Source: Verrucomicrobiota bacterium (GTDB lineage: Bacteria; Verrucomicrobiota; Lentisphaeria; JABSQK01; JAJFLO01). Taken from it: a stretch of 40,381 nucleotides of DNA. The position numbers and the translations under genes are program-made. The notes under the pieces were generated by a model that searched no databases, had not been told where the DNA came from, and was given only the letters and a program-made list of their open reading frames with translations. The DNA lies in contig JAJFLP010000081.1 of assembly GCA_021772635.1 (NCBI GenBank), positions 1 through 40,381 on the forward strand, read 5' to 3'. Below, one piece after another: positions 16,172 to 24,695 of this stretch; position 1 is the stretch's first letter, and each line of letters starts with the position of its first letter.

Positions 16172-18439
16172 CTATAGCGATTTAACGCACTCGACAATAA
16201 CTTCGGCTGTCAGCCCGAAGTGTTCCCAGGTTTCCTCGTGTCCGTCTGAAGGCGCAACTCTCGGATCAACGATACCCACGTGGTCCAGCTTCATGTCACA
16301 ACCATAAGAAGCCGAGGATACGACGCTGGCAAACCCACGTAGACCGTGCGTACGCGTCGCGATAATGCCATCTTCTACGGTTACAATTCCGCCTCGATAC
16401 TTCCTGAATAATGTGGCGAGGCTGTCTTCCGGCAAGGGGAGTCCGTTTACGATATATACATCTGTCGGGCACCTGGAGTCCGTTAACTTTGCGGATGCCA
16501 ATTCTGCAAGATAGGCAGGCGCTCCGATTGCCAATATCGCGTGTTCTGCTTTTTCGTAGCTACGGAACTTCGTGATCGGCTCCCACGCTGCGTCGGTTTG
16601 CCAAAGCGGCTCATTCGAGTCCTGACGACTTAATATCGGGAGTACGTCGCGCGGAATACCGATAATATGGCCGCCGTAATGTGCAGCCAGGTCGCGCACC
16701 GCAATAAACGCCGCACGCGCATCCGCCGGAGCATAGAAACGGTGAAGATAGGGGAGATATCCGATTGCGAGCGATATCCAATCCAATCCCCATCCGGAGA
16801 AGTGGTCGCGGCCTGTGCACGCGCCTACATGAGATAGATGGAAGGCAACATTCAGTCCTTCGTTTGCGCCGTTAAGATTCCGTTGGTACCTCCACATCTC
16901 GAATCCCTCCCGAGCAATTCCCTCGAAAAACGCGGCGAATGTCGAAAAGACCGTCAACTGCGGAGCAGAGGAGCTCATAGCTAAACCGTTCGCCATAAGC
17001 GCTGCTATCTGCTCTTCTATACTCATTTCAAACTGGTGATCTCGTCCAAGTGACTTCCGCGCTTTAAGTAGTTTTGTCGATGGATCCAGGTCGCAACTTA
17101 CTACGAACACACTTTCCGGGAATTCTGAAGCCACCGCGGCATACGCCGCTTCGCTTCCGGCGCGGGCACTGACCTTCTTACCCGGGACGGGTAAATCTAG
17201 ACCTCTAACAACCTCGTCGGAAAGACGAAGATTTTGGCTTCCTGGGGCCGGCCTAGCGTGGGTTGTAACGACGCGTGGAGGCGCACTTGTAAGTCGGCCC
17301 AACGCGTTCAGCTGGCCTTCCGTCATCTTCATCATCGGATTATCTAATATCGCTGCGGCATCCCGTCCTTTCATATGGCCATCGTGGTGACCGGCGCCGC
17401 CCGGCAATTTATTCACGAGGAATAGATTCTCAAGCATCGGGACGATATCTCGATAACTCATCAGCGCCCCCGGTACCCACACTCTCGTATCCATCGAGAC
17501 ACCTTGCGTTCCTGCGAACTCTCGTGTTTCATCTTGAATTCCATACATTCGGGCGAACTCTTCGAGATCCATGGGCTTGTTATTCGCAGAGTCGTATCCG
17601 GTTGGGTAAATGAGGCTCGGGCGGCCCCGTTTGGCTAGACTCTTTGCTTCGCGATAGGCGGCGTAAAGGCCTGTGACGTCATGCAATGACTGCGTCTCAA
17701 TGATATCTATTCCCAGTGCTTCGATGATTGGGCGCGGGTCTTTATCCATTATATCTGATGTCGCCCCCGACAATTGGATCCCGTTTCGATGCATCACGAA
17801 GGTGATCGGTGCGCCATGTAGATCGGCACCGTTAAAACCATTAAGTGCTTGTCCGGATATCCATCCAGCGTCACCGCAGTGAGTAACGACCCAGGCGTCA
17901 TTGCCCAGAAGCGCGCGTTTCCCAAGCGCTTGTCCGACTGCTGCGGGGATCATTACCCCTAGGCGGCCGCCGTTTAGCTGGGTTCCACCCGGTAGCCAAG
18001 AAACGTGCCCGGGAATATCTATACTTCTGCGGAATCGGTTAATGACGTGTTCCCGGTCAATGAAGCCGTATGTTGCAAGGCACGAGTAATACCCAATACT
18101 TGTGTGGGCATGCTCGATCGTATAGGCGACCGTATCGAAATCAGTGATCGCTAATGTCATTGTCAGGGCTGGTATTAAGTCGAGACCACCGCCCAGATGA
18201 TCCAATTCATTGATCGTGGCAAGTGATTCGAGAGAAAGAATCGCAGTTTTCGCTGCTTCTATTTCAAGGGCCTGGAGTATCTGTACCTGCTCGTCGTCTA
18301 GTCCAGAAGTTGCGCGGATATCAATCCGGAATGGTAATACTTCGGATTTTATTTCTTCGCGCATGTACGCAGAGTTTTGCAGTAACCGGGAATTTACTTT
18401 TTCCTGCCGAGACCGAAGGATATCTTTGTTATTCATCAT
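16172..18439 (-). CDS. Divergent transketolase-like thiamine-diphosphate enzyme
   Basis: A 755-residue, three-domain thiamine-diphosphate enzyme related to transketolase. The N-terminal domain has GDAGWISGQALNGFNG (189 onward) and the cofactor asparagine N219 in MHRNGIQL, corresponding to the GDG-N motif, but with GDAG in place of GDG. The pyrimidine-binding domain carries the conserved Glu in FEMSIEEQIAALMANG near residue 475, and HLSHVGACTGRDHFSGWGLDWISLA further on. The C-terminal domain is the usual transketolase type. Typical transketolases have 620-670 residues, so this is long, with an insertion in the middle. The two adjacent ATGs are 18439 and 18436. No partner gene helps to define its substrate. 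Confidence 0.78.
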   Translation of the reverse strand: MMNNKDILRSRQEKVNSRLLQNSAYMREEIKSEVLPFRIDIRATSGLDDEQVQILQALEIEAAKTAILSLESLATINELDHLGGGLDLIPALTMTLAITDFDTVAYTIEHAHTSIGYYSCLATYGFIDREHVINRFRRSIDIPGHVSWLPGGTQLNGGRLGVMIPAAVGQALGKRALLGNDAWVVTHCGDAGWISGQALNGFNGADLHGAPITFVMHRNGIQLSGATSDIMDKDPRPIIEALGIDIIETQSLHDVTGLYAAYREAKSLAKRGRPSLIYPTGYDSANNKPMDLEEFARMYGIQDETREFAGTQGVSMDTRVWVPGALMSYRDIVPMLENLFLVNKLPGGAGHHDGHMKGRDAAAILDNPMMKMTEGQLNALGRLTSAPPRVVTTHARPAPGSQNLRLSDEVVRGLDLPVPGKKVSARAGSEAAYAAVASEFPESVFVVSCDLDPSTKLLKARKSLGRDHQFEMSIEEQIAALMANGLAMSSSAPQLTVFSTFAAFFEGIAREGFEMWRYQRNLNGANEGLNVAFHLSHVGACTGRDHFSGWGLDWISLAIGYLPYLHRFYAPADARAAFIAVRDLAAHYGGHIIGIPRDVLPILSRQDSNEPLWQTDAAWEPITKFRSYEKAEHAILAIGAPAYLAELASAKLTDSRCPTDVYIVNGLPLPEDSLATLFRKYRGGIVTVEDGIIATRTHGLRGFASVVSSASYGCDMKLDHVGIVDPRVAPSDGHEETWEHFGLTAEVIVECVKSL

Positions 18440-18464
18440 GGCTAATTCTCTTTTGGAGATGAGT

Positions 18465-18560
18465 TATACTGCAAGCAGTACAATTTTTGGAAGACTCTTA
18501 ACTTATCACCTAAGGGGTTCCGAACGGTATTTTCGAAAACCCAATGACGATGGGTATACT
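18465..18560 (+). repeat. Family 1 dyad repeat
   Basis: The core TACTGCAAGCAGTA (18467-18480) has a T-A outer pair in place of the common G-C pair. Then come AATTTTTGGAAGAC, ACTTATCACCTAAG, TTCCGAACGG (18517-18530) and TTTTCGAAAAC. The unit lies 28 bp upstream of the transketolase-like start codon, on the opposite strand orientation, so it falls in that gene's 5' region. Confidence 0.82.
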
Positions 18561-18745
18561 CTAATGTTTGCGAATCGGTAATAAATATCAAAAAGATTGA
18601 TTAACAAGGAGCACAGTTTCTAAACTAGAAATTATGATTGCTCGATGGGTGTTGAAGCGCGTGGTTCGCGGCGGCGGTGCCCGCCCCCCGACGTCGGTCA
18701 CTCTGTCTCATAACTACGTAGACGTTGGAGCGGACACGACTATCG

Positions 18746-18771
18746 AACGGGCTTCCGACTGGCCGTTTTTT
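18746..18771 (+). terminator. Possible Rho-independent terminator
   Basis: AACGG...CCGTT (18746-18750 and 18763-18767) with a 12-base loop, then a T run ending at 18771. The stem is only 5 bp, with one further inner pair. No plus-strand gene is annotated upstream, so if real it ends an unannotated small RNA starting after about 18560. Confidence 0.35.
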
Positions 18772-19117
18772 AAACATTAGCTGATTATTTCGATATTTTC
18801 GTTAATTATTTTTCAAAATTTCTATTGACATCCGGTCGTACGGCAATAACTTCATGTCTTTTTACGGGGACTCACGTATCGGCGACGGTAATTTTGAGCG
18901 CAAAGGTAGTCTTTCGCTGTTTGCCCCGGCGTCTTGAGTTCCGATGCGATTCGAGGTAGCTCCGGTGGTGGCTTGAGCCGACTTGACAACAAAACGAGTA
19001 CATCGACTTTGGTCGGAGTGGATGTGGTTGTTAAGAGAATACACGACTCGATCAACCGCAGCGTAGCGGTTTAACCCAAAAAGTAAATCACTAAAAATCT
19101 GAAAAGGAAGTAGAATT

Positions 19118-19558
19118 ATGAAAAATAAGACCCTCAAACATTCAATGATTCTCGGCGCTATCTTTGCAGCAGCAAGTCTTCCTGCACAGACTGCGGGAGG
19201 CGCAGGAGCTGGACCGGACGCTCAGCAGAAGATCGTCCGAGTTTCGAGTCTCAACAGTATTCAGGCTAATCAAGAGTTTCAGCGCAATGTTCAGTTGCTC
19301 CAGTTACAGCGGCAGCGTGTGATTGAGCTGAAAACGCAGATTGACAATTCGTCAGATGCTGCTGAGAAGAAGACTATACAGGCAAATCTTGACGATATGC
19401 TCAACAAGCTCAACGAGAACAATCAGGTTATGTTCAAGACGTACGGGTTTTCGCTAACGCGAAACTATACGATGGTCGTTGAGAAATCACATGTATACAT
19501 GTTCGTTTCAGATGAAGAAGCGGTAAAGTTTGAGGAATCTCAGAAGGCGGCTGAATAA
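19118..19558 (+). CDS. Small exported coiled-coil protein of unknown function
   Basis: A 146-residue protein with a clear signal peptide (MKNKTLKHSMILGAIFAAAS then LPAQT; cleavage near residue 25), so probably periplasmic or outer-membrane associated. Residues 45-110 form a long Gln/Leu-rich amphipathic helix (EFQRNVQLLQLQRQRVIELK, TIQANLDDMLNKLNENN), suggesting a coiled coil as in Skp-like or OmpH-like proteins. The C-terminal part (YTMVVEKSHVYMFVSDEEAV) is beta-rich. AGGAAG lies 7 bp before ATG. A perfect terminator follows at 19612-19651, and codon choice (many AAG, CTC, CAG) suggests high expression. I do not recognise the family. Confidence 0.75.
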   Translation: MKNKTLKHSMILGAIFAAASLPAQTAGGAGAGPDAQQKIVRVSSLNSIQANQEFQRNVQLLQLQRQRVIELKTQIDNSSDAAEKKTIQANLDDMLNKLNENNQVMFKTYGFSLTRNYTMVVEKSHVYMFVSDEEAVKFEESQKAAE

Positions 19559-19943
19559 TTATTAGATTATTCGGTTAGTCCGGGCCCTCAGTTTGGGTTC
19601 GAGAGAATATTAAATCCAGTCTTCGCAGCGCGAAGACTGGATTTTTTTTTTGGTGGAATTCGATGGTCTCCGATTTCGGTATTGATACGTTGAACTTTTG
19701 GGATTTGGCACTATCGTATTTCCCTCAGGACACGCTCAACCGGAGCATCCGGCCCGGGACGAGACCAATCGTCCACGACCATACCGGGCTATGCGCGTTA
19801 TTCGTGGGGTTTAACAATCCGATCTGTTCCCGTACGGCCAACTTGATACGTACTTGCCGAACGAAAGTTGGGGACGAAGCAACCGGTCGCCGCCCGGCCG
19901 CGAAAGTATTGAGTTCAGCCACCAATCTATAGGAGTAGTAGAA
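19559..19943. other. 385-bp gap before aceE
   Basis: It contains the terminator of the exported-protein gene (19612-19651) and about 290 bp in which I see no gene, repeat or clear promoter. AGGAG at 19931-19935 is the aceE ribosome-binding site. Confidence 0.6.
19612..19651 (+). terminator. Strong Rho-independent terminator
   Basis: A near-perfect stem AAATCCAGTCTTCGC-AGC-GCGAAGACTGGATTT with a 3-base loop is followed by a run of T residues to 19651. It lies 53 bp after the exported-protein stop and separates it from aceE. Confidence 0.95.
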
Positions 19944-22610
19944 ATGGCTACAGGTCATGACCAGTTTGAGCAGGAAACGGAGACTCTCGAGTGGCTCGAT
20001 TCCTTGGATTGGGTACTTGAACACCAAGGGAAGGAGCGTGTCTTCAACTTACTGCGACGCCTTCAGACTCATGCGCAAAACAAGGGCGTCAAATTCCCTT
20101 TTACTGCCAACACACACTACATCAATACGATACCAGCTGACAAACAGCCGCCGTTTCCCGGCAGCCGCGAGATCGAACGTCGAATTAAGAGCATCGTTCG
20201 CTGGAATGCGATGGCTATGGTGGTCCGTGCAAACCAAAAGACGAACGTCGGCGGGCACATCTCGACCTACGCATCTTCTGCGACCCTGTTCGAAATCGGT
20301 TTTAACCATTTCTTCCGAGCTCGCAGCGACGATTATCACGGTGACTTGATCTATTTTCAGGGCCATGCTTCGCCGGGTATTTATGCTCGCGCCTTCGTAG
20401 AAGGGCGACTGTCGAAAAAACAGCTCGAGAATTTCAGGCAGGAGCTAGCCGAGGGCGGTGGCCTCTCTTCCTATCCGCATCCATGGTTGATGCCTGACTT
20501 CTGGCAGTTTCCTACTGTCTCCATGGGCCTGGGACCAATCACGGCTATCTACCAGGCGAGATTTATCAGGTACCTCGAAGACCGCGGTTTGAAGCCCAAG
20601 AATGGCGGGAATGTTTGGTCTTTCATCGGTGACGGCGAGACGGATGAGCCGGAAACTCTGGGGGCGATCACGCTGGCATCCAGAGAACAACTGGATAATC
20701 TGGTTTTTGTAATAAATTGCAATTTACAGAGGCTCGATGGGCCCGTACGCGGGAACGGTAAAATAATACAGGAGTTGGAGGCGATATTCCGCGGAGCAGG
20801 GTGGAATGTTGTGAAATTAATTTGGGGGGAAGACTGGGATCCGCTGTTCAAGCATGAGGGCGCTAACGCACTCATAGAAAGGATGGATGAGGTCGTCGAC
20901 GGGCAATACCAAAAGTATATAGTTGAGTCGGGCGATTATATACGGCAGCACTTTTTCGGTAAATCTGAGCAGTTACTCGACATGGTAAAGCATCTTTCCG
21001 ACGACGAGATCAGGAAAATGCGCCGCGGCGGGCATGATCCCGCCAAAGTTTACGCCGCGTACCGTGCCGCAATGGAACATCAGGGCGCTCCAACTGTCAT
21101 CCTTGCGAAAACAATCAAAGGGTATGGCTTAGGCGAGGCCGGGGAGGGTAAGAACATTACTCACCAACAGAAAAAGCTGAATGAAGATGAATTGAGAAAT
21201 TTTAGAACGCGTTTCGGTATTCCTATTTCGGATGAGGAAGTTGCTGAAGCCCCGTTCTATATCCCCCCGGAAAATAGCCCTGAAATGAATTATCTGCACG
21301 AGCGCAGGCAGGCACTCGGCGGCTATCTGCCGAGTCGTAAAGTCATGACTGAATCGCTACCTATACCTCCGCAGTCCTTATTCGACGAGTTTAATGAGGG
21401 GACTGGAGAAAGGGAAATATCGACTACTTTCGCATTCGTTCGAGTACTCTCGAAACTACTGAAAGACAGCGAGATCGGAAAGCTGATTGTGCCTATAATA
21501 CCAGACGAAGCGCGGACTTTCGGTATGGAGTCGTTATTTCGGCAATGCGGTATTTATTCGCACGTTGGTCAGTTGTATGAGCCAGTCGATTCGGATCAGC
21601 TCCTCTATTACAAAGAAGCTAAAAACGGCCAGATTTTTGAAGAGGGTATTACCGAGGCAGGTGCGATGTCAACCTTTATTGCTGCCGGGACCGCTTACGC
21701 AAATCACGGCGTCAACGCGATTCCGTTTTTTATTTACTACTCGATGTTTGGCTTTCAGCGTATCGGTGACCTTATATGGGCCGGAGCCGATAGTCGTTGC
21801 CGCGGGTTTCTACTTGGCGGAACCGCTGGGCGGACGACGCTCAACGGCGAGGGCCTGCAGCATCAAGACGGCCACAGCCACGTTCTTTCCAGCACCGTGC
21901 CGAATCTCGTTTCCTACGACCCTGCTTTCGCTTACGAACTTGGCGTAATTATGAGAGATGGCATACGGCGAATGTACTGTGATCAGGAGAGCGTCTTCTA
22001 TTATATTACCGTCGGTAACGAACCATATTGTATGCCTGCAATGCCAAAGAGTGCGAAGAAAGGCATTCTTCGAGGTATTTACAAATTCAAGACTGCGAAG
22101 AAGCGAAGTAAGACACGAAAAGTTCATCTCTTCGGAAGCGGTTCAATTATGAACTGTGTTCTGAGGGCCCAGGAGATCTTGGAAAACACCTATGATATAC
22201 CTACGGACGTCTGGAGTGTCACCAGTTATAATGAACTTCGTCGCGATGGGCTGGCAATCGAGCGTTGGAACATGTTGCATCCGGGAAAACCCCAAAAGAC
22301 ACCGTATGTAACACAATGCCTCGAAAGTGAATCAGGGGTGTTCGTAGCAGCGACGGATTATATGAAATCAGTAGCCTCTGGAATCTCCGCGTGGGTGCCG
22401 GGAAGATATATCTCCCTTGGAACCGACGGATTCGGAAGGAGCGAGACACGAGAGGCATTGCGGGATCATTTTGAGGTAGATGAAAAATTTATTACGTTAG
22501 CGTCTTTGACTGCGCTTAACAGGGACAATAAGATAGATAAATCTGTCGTGCGTAAGTGCATTAAAGATCTCGGGATCGATCCAAATAAGATTGACCCTGT
22601 GCTGGCTTAG
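19944..22610 (+). CDS. aceE: Pyruvate dehydrogenase E1 component, homodimeric type
   Basis: Thiamine-diphosphate E1 of the pyruvate dehydrogenase complex: decarboxylates pyruvate and acetylates the lipoyl group of E2. At 888 residues it matches the homodimeric proteobacterial AceE (E. coli 887), not the alpha/beta type. The cofactor motif GDGETDEPE is at 229-237 with N258/N260. NVGGHISTYASSATLFEIGF and YFQGHASPGIYARAFVEGRL (102-155) are family hallmarks. The pyrimidine domain contains QLYEPVDSDQLLYYKE and FQEGITEAGAMSTF-like sequence. ATG 19944 was chosen for its AGGAG ribosome-binding site 9 bp upstream and the normal N-terminus (HDQFEQETETLEWLDSLDWV); the same frame stays open to 19854, but those residues are not conserved. 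aceF follows 366 bp later; the E3 gene is not in the window. Confidence 0.95.
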   Translation: MATGHDQFEQETETLEWLDSLDWVLEHQGKERVFNLLRRLQTHAQNKGVKFPFTANTHYINTIPADKQPPFPGSREIERRIKSIVRWNAMAMVVRANQKTNVGGHISTYASSATLFEIGFNHFFRARSDDYHGDLIYFQGHASPGIYARAFVEGRLSKKQLENFRQELAEGGGLSSYPHPWLMPDFWQFPTVSMGLGPITAIYQARFIRYLEDRGLKPKNGGNVWSFIGDGETDEPETLGAITLASREQLDNLVFVINCNLQRLDGPVRGNGKIIQELEAIFRGAGWNVVKLIWGEDWDPLFKHEGANALIERMDEVVDGQYQKYIVESGDYIRQHFFGKSEQLLDMVKHLSDDEIRKMRRGGHDPAKVYAAYRAAMEHQGAPTVILAKTIKGYGLGEAGEGKNITHQQKKLNEDELRNFRTRFGIPISDEEVAEAPFYIPPENSPEMNYLHERRQALGGYLPSRKVMTESLPIPPQSLFDEFNEGTGEREISTTFAFVRVLSKLLKDSEIGKLIVPIIPDEARTFGMESLFRQCGIYSHVGQLYEPVDSDQLLYYKEAKNGQIFEEGITEAGAMSTFIAAGTAYANHGVNAIPFFIYYSMFGFQRIGDLIWAGADSRCRGFLLGGTAGRTTLNGEGLQHQDGHSHVLSSTVPNLVSYDPAFAYELGVIMRDGIRRMYCDQESVFYYITVGNEPYCMPAMPKSAKKGILRGIYKFKTAKKRSKTRKVHLFGSGSIMNCVLRAQEILENTYDIPTDVWSVTSYNELRRDGLAIERWNMLHPGKPQKTPYVTQCLESESGVFVAATDYMKSVASGISAWVPGRYISLGTDGFGRSETREALRDHFEVDEKFITLASLTALNRDNKIDKSVVRKCIKDLGIDPNKIDPVLA

Positions 22611-22644
22611 TCAAAGTTGCGACATAACCACGAAGTAACAAAAC

Positions 22645-22725
22645 CGTCTAGGAGTTTTCGATATCGTTCGGAATCTCTTGAGCGCTTAATCATAAGTGGT
22701 CTGTGCGTATTCTACGACGTCTATA
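22645..22725 (-). repeat. Family 1 dyad repeat, partial
   Basis: On the plus strand GGAGTTTTCG, ATATCGTTCGGAAT (22661-22674), CTCTTGAGC-TTAATCA and TATTCTAC-GACGTCTATAC follow the reverse complement of the unit in order. The core dyad is reduced by an apparent deletion. Confidence 0.6.
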
Positions 22726-22937
22726 CGAGCGGGACGGTGGCCTGATCTATGCATTAATTTCGTTACGAGAGCTTTTAGCTGGCCTGAAATCAATGAGTTA
22801 CGAAGGTTGTACGGCAGAAGAAATATTAGAATATCGGCTGGATCTCCTGGTCTAGTCCGTGACCACTGGATCGTACGTTCTTTGTGGGACGCTACACGAG
22901 GGCTCGCGCGCGAAGCCGGCCCATACAGACGAACCAA
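22703..22937 (+). pseudogene. Probable DUF433 (antitoxin-like) gene remnant
   Basis: One frame from GTG 22703 to the stop at 22855 reads GGLIYALISLRELLAGL, KSMSYEGCTAEEILEY and RLDLL. This resembles the DUF433 pattern G(KPCI)RGTRISV-DLLE-L--GMS-EEILEDYPDL, with the usual first strand shortened. Another frame continues downstream with LVRDHWIVRSLWDATRGLARE, which resembles the DUF433 end LT-EDIRA-LAYAA. The match therefore needs at least one frameshift and a small deletion. DUF433 proteins are usually antitoxins or DNA-binding helix-turn-helix proteins. The call rests on pattern memory only; an intact gene in this region is not supported. Confidence 0.35.
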
Positions 22938-22975
22938 GGATTAGGCTGATTGCAGTGTCTAACGAGTGAATAATT

Positions 22976-24301
22976 ATGACCGAAATAAAATTACCACATT
23001 TGGGTGAAAATATCGAGTCCGGACAAGTCGTCAGTATTCTCGTGAGCGTGGGAGATCACATCGACAAGGACCAGAATATCTTAGAAGTGGAAACTGATAA
23101 GGCCTCAATTGAAGTGCCTGCTGACGCAGGCGGGGTTGTCAAAAAAATTCACGTTAACGACGGCGATACGATCACGATCGGGCAAGTGATTCTTAGCTTG
23201 CAAGAGAAGATCGAATCACAAAGTGATGGGCAAACCACTGTTTCTTCGAAGGCCGCGCCGAGTGACTCGGAAGAGGTGCCGATGGAAGATAAGGTTGAGG
23301 CTCCTCCAACGAATGATGCAAATGAAATAGATGATGCCGATAATCGACCTAGTATCCCGGTCTCTGCAAGCCCAGTGATTCGGGACAGGCAGCATTCGGC
23401 ACTGGTGCCCGCCGCGCCATCGACCCGACGCTTCGCACGGGAAATCGGGATTGATATCGGCTCAGTTCCGGGTACGGGGGCAAAAGGGCGGATACTAATT
23501 GAAGACGTAAAAGCCTTTGCTAAACGTATTAATTTGGGCGTAGCTTCGGGGAGTGGAAACGGTACGATAGAGACTCGCCTGCTTCCAGATTTTACGAAGT
23601 GGGGAGAGACGCAGTCAGTACCGATGAGCAACGTACGGCGCGCCACCGCCGAGCACTTAAGTCATGCCTGGCGGAGCATCCCGCATGTTACTCAGTTCGA
23701 TAAAGCGGATATTACTGAATTGGATAAACAACGTAAAGTTTGCGGGCAACGGGACGAGTTTGCCGACGCCAAGCTGACGATTACCGGGATCTTGATGAAA
23801 ATCGTTTCAGACGCGCTCAGGCAATTTCCTCAATTTAACAGTAGTATTGATATACCGAATAAGACAATTATCCACAAGAGTTATTGTAATATTGGCATCG
23901 CAGTTGACACCGACCGTGGATTAATCGTACCAGTCGTACGCAAAGTAGATGAAAAAAACCTGGTGGAACTAAGCAGTGAACTTACCGGGATTGCTCAGAA
24001 GGCTCGCGATCGCAAAGTGGGCGTCGAAGATATGCAAGGTGGAACATTTACGATATCAAATCTGGGAGGACTGGGTGGTACTGCATTTACTCCTGTCGTT
24101 AACTGGCCGGAAGTCGCGATACTCGGAATTGCGAAGTCTCAGATCGAGCCGGTATATATCGCGGGGCAATTCCAACCGCGTACGGTTGTGACGCTGGCAT
24201 TATCATATGATCATCGGGCTATCGATGGGGCCGATGGAGTAAAATTTCTCCGGTGGATTGTTGACGCCTTGGAGAATCCGATGGTTCTTGCGTTCATTTA
24301 A
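22976..24301 (+). CDS. aceF: Pyruvate dehydrogenase E2 (dihydrolipoyl acetyltransferase)
   Basis: Core of the pyruvate dehydrogenase complex; transfers acetyl from lipoyl to CoA. A single lipoyl domain spans 1-78 with the lipoylated K42 in ETDKASIEV. A 65-residue charged and proline/alanine-containing linker follows. The peripheral subunit-binding domain is at about 143-182 (APSTRRFAREIGIDIGSVPGTGAKGRI). The catalytic acetyltransferase domain from about 210 ends with the active-site H413 and D417 in SYDHRAIDGADG. At 441 residues it is a one-lipoyl form, shorter than E. coli AceF. It pairs with the AceE gene upstream. A dihydrolipoyl succinyl- or branched-chain transferase is less likely, given the neighbour. 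Confidence 0.93.
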   Translation: MTEIKLPHLGENIESGQVVSILVSVGDHIDKDQNILEVETDKASIEVPADAGGVVKKIHVNDGDTITIGQVILSLQEKIESQSDGQTTVSSKAAPSDSEEVPMEDKVEAPPTNDANEIDDADNRPSIPVSASPVIRDRQHSALVPAAPSTRRFAREIGIDIGSVPGTGAKGRILIEDVKAFAKRINLGVASGSGNGTIETRLLPDFTKWGETQSVPMSNVRRATAEHLSHAWRSIPHVTQFDKADITELDKQRKVCGQRDEFADAKLTITGILMKIVSDALRQFPQFNSSIDIPNKTIIHKSYCNIGIAVDTDRGLIVPVVRKVDEKNLVELSSELTGIAQKARDRKVGVEDMQGGTFTISNLGGLGGTAFTPVVNWPEVAILGIAKSQIEPVYIAGQFQPRTVVTLALSYDHRAIDGADGVKFLRWIVDALENPMVLAFI

Positions 24302-24329
24302 ACTGCTCACGGTCTAATTGAGAATGGAA

Positions 24330-24409
<80 letters not shown>

Positions 24410-24616
24410 GTAGCGGGTTGAATTGAGTGATTTCTCCGTACATCTTGGCTACCTGTTTTCAACCAATAACCAAAGATGGATTGTAAATTTTTCGGTAATA
24501 GAATGCCGCGCTTCCAGATGTGCTTTTTCATGCGGCTCGTAAGATAAGGTGTTCCGACGAGGTCAGTAACGGCGACAATGCAGGTTACAGTAAGATCGAT
24601 TGTCCAAGTTGCAACC

Positions 24617-24652
24617 CTTGAGATTTAAGGTTTTACCAAACTATTTCTCAAG
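24617..24652. repeat. 7-bp inverted repeat upstream of UDP-glucose dehydrogenase
   Basis: CTTGAGA (24617-24623) and TCTCAAG (24646-24652) are perfect complements 22 bp apart and lie 44 bp before the start codon. This could be an operator or the base of a leader stem; nothing else in the 289-bp gap is recognised. Confidence 0.4.
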
Positions 24653-24695
24653 TGCAGGCCGGTACGTAAACTAATCTAAACGGGAAAGATTTCTG

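Larger units (their letters stand above)
18440..19117. other. 678-bp intergenic region: repeat, terminator and long leader
   Basis: It holds a family 1 repeat (18465-18560), an unusually GC-rich stretch (18650-18700), a hairpin with T run (18746-18771) and a 260-base leader before the exported-protein gene. TTGACA at 18825-18830 could be the -35 of that gene's promoter, but no good -10 is visible. The leader ends with AACCGC-AGCGTA-GCGGTT (19054-19071) about 45 bp before the start codon. A 48-codon frame (18634-18780) ends inside the hairpin and is not trusted. Confidence 0.5.
22611..22975. other. 365-bp gap between aceE and aceF
   Basis: A partial family 1 repeat (about 22645-22725) and a probable DUF433 remnant fill it. 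A further weak core match (GCTGATTGCAGTGTCTA, 22945-22961) lies just before aceF. No promoter or terminator was recognised, so aceE and aceF could still be co-transcribed. Confidence 0.55.

Noticed and set aside
18634..18780. 48-residue protein (starts IARWVLKRVVRGGG)
   Set aside because: No ribosome-binding site at proper distance, arginine/glycine-rich composition from a GC-rich stretch, and its end is the T run of a hairpin.
18825..19117. Riboswitch in the leader of the exported-protein gene
   Set aside because: No known riboswitch motif could be matched by eye; only short stems are visible.
19854..19943. N-terminal extension of AceE
   Set aside because: The extra 30 residues are unlike AceE; an AGGAG site precedes the ATG at 19944, which gives the normal start.
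22686..22937. Minus-strand 83-residue gene between aceE and aceF
   Set aside because: Composition is arginine/serine-rich and typical of a shadow frame; the plus-strand DUF433-like reading is more protein-like.
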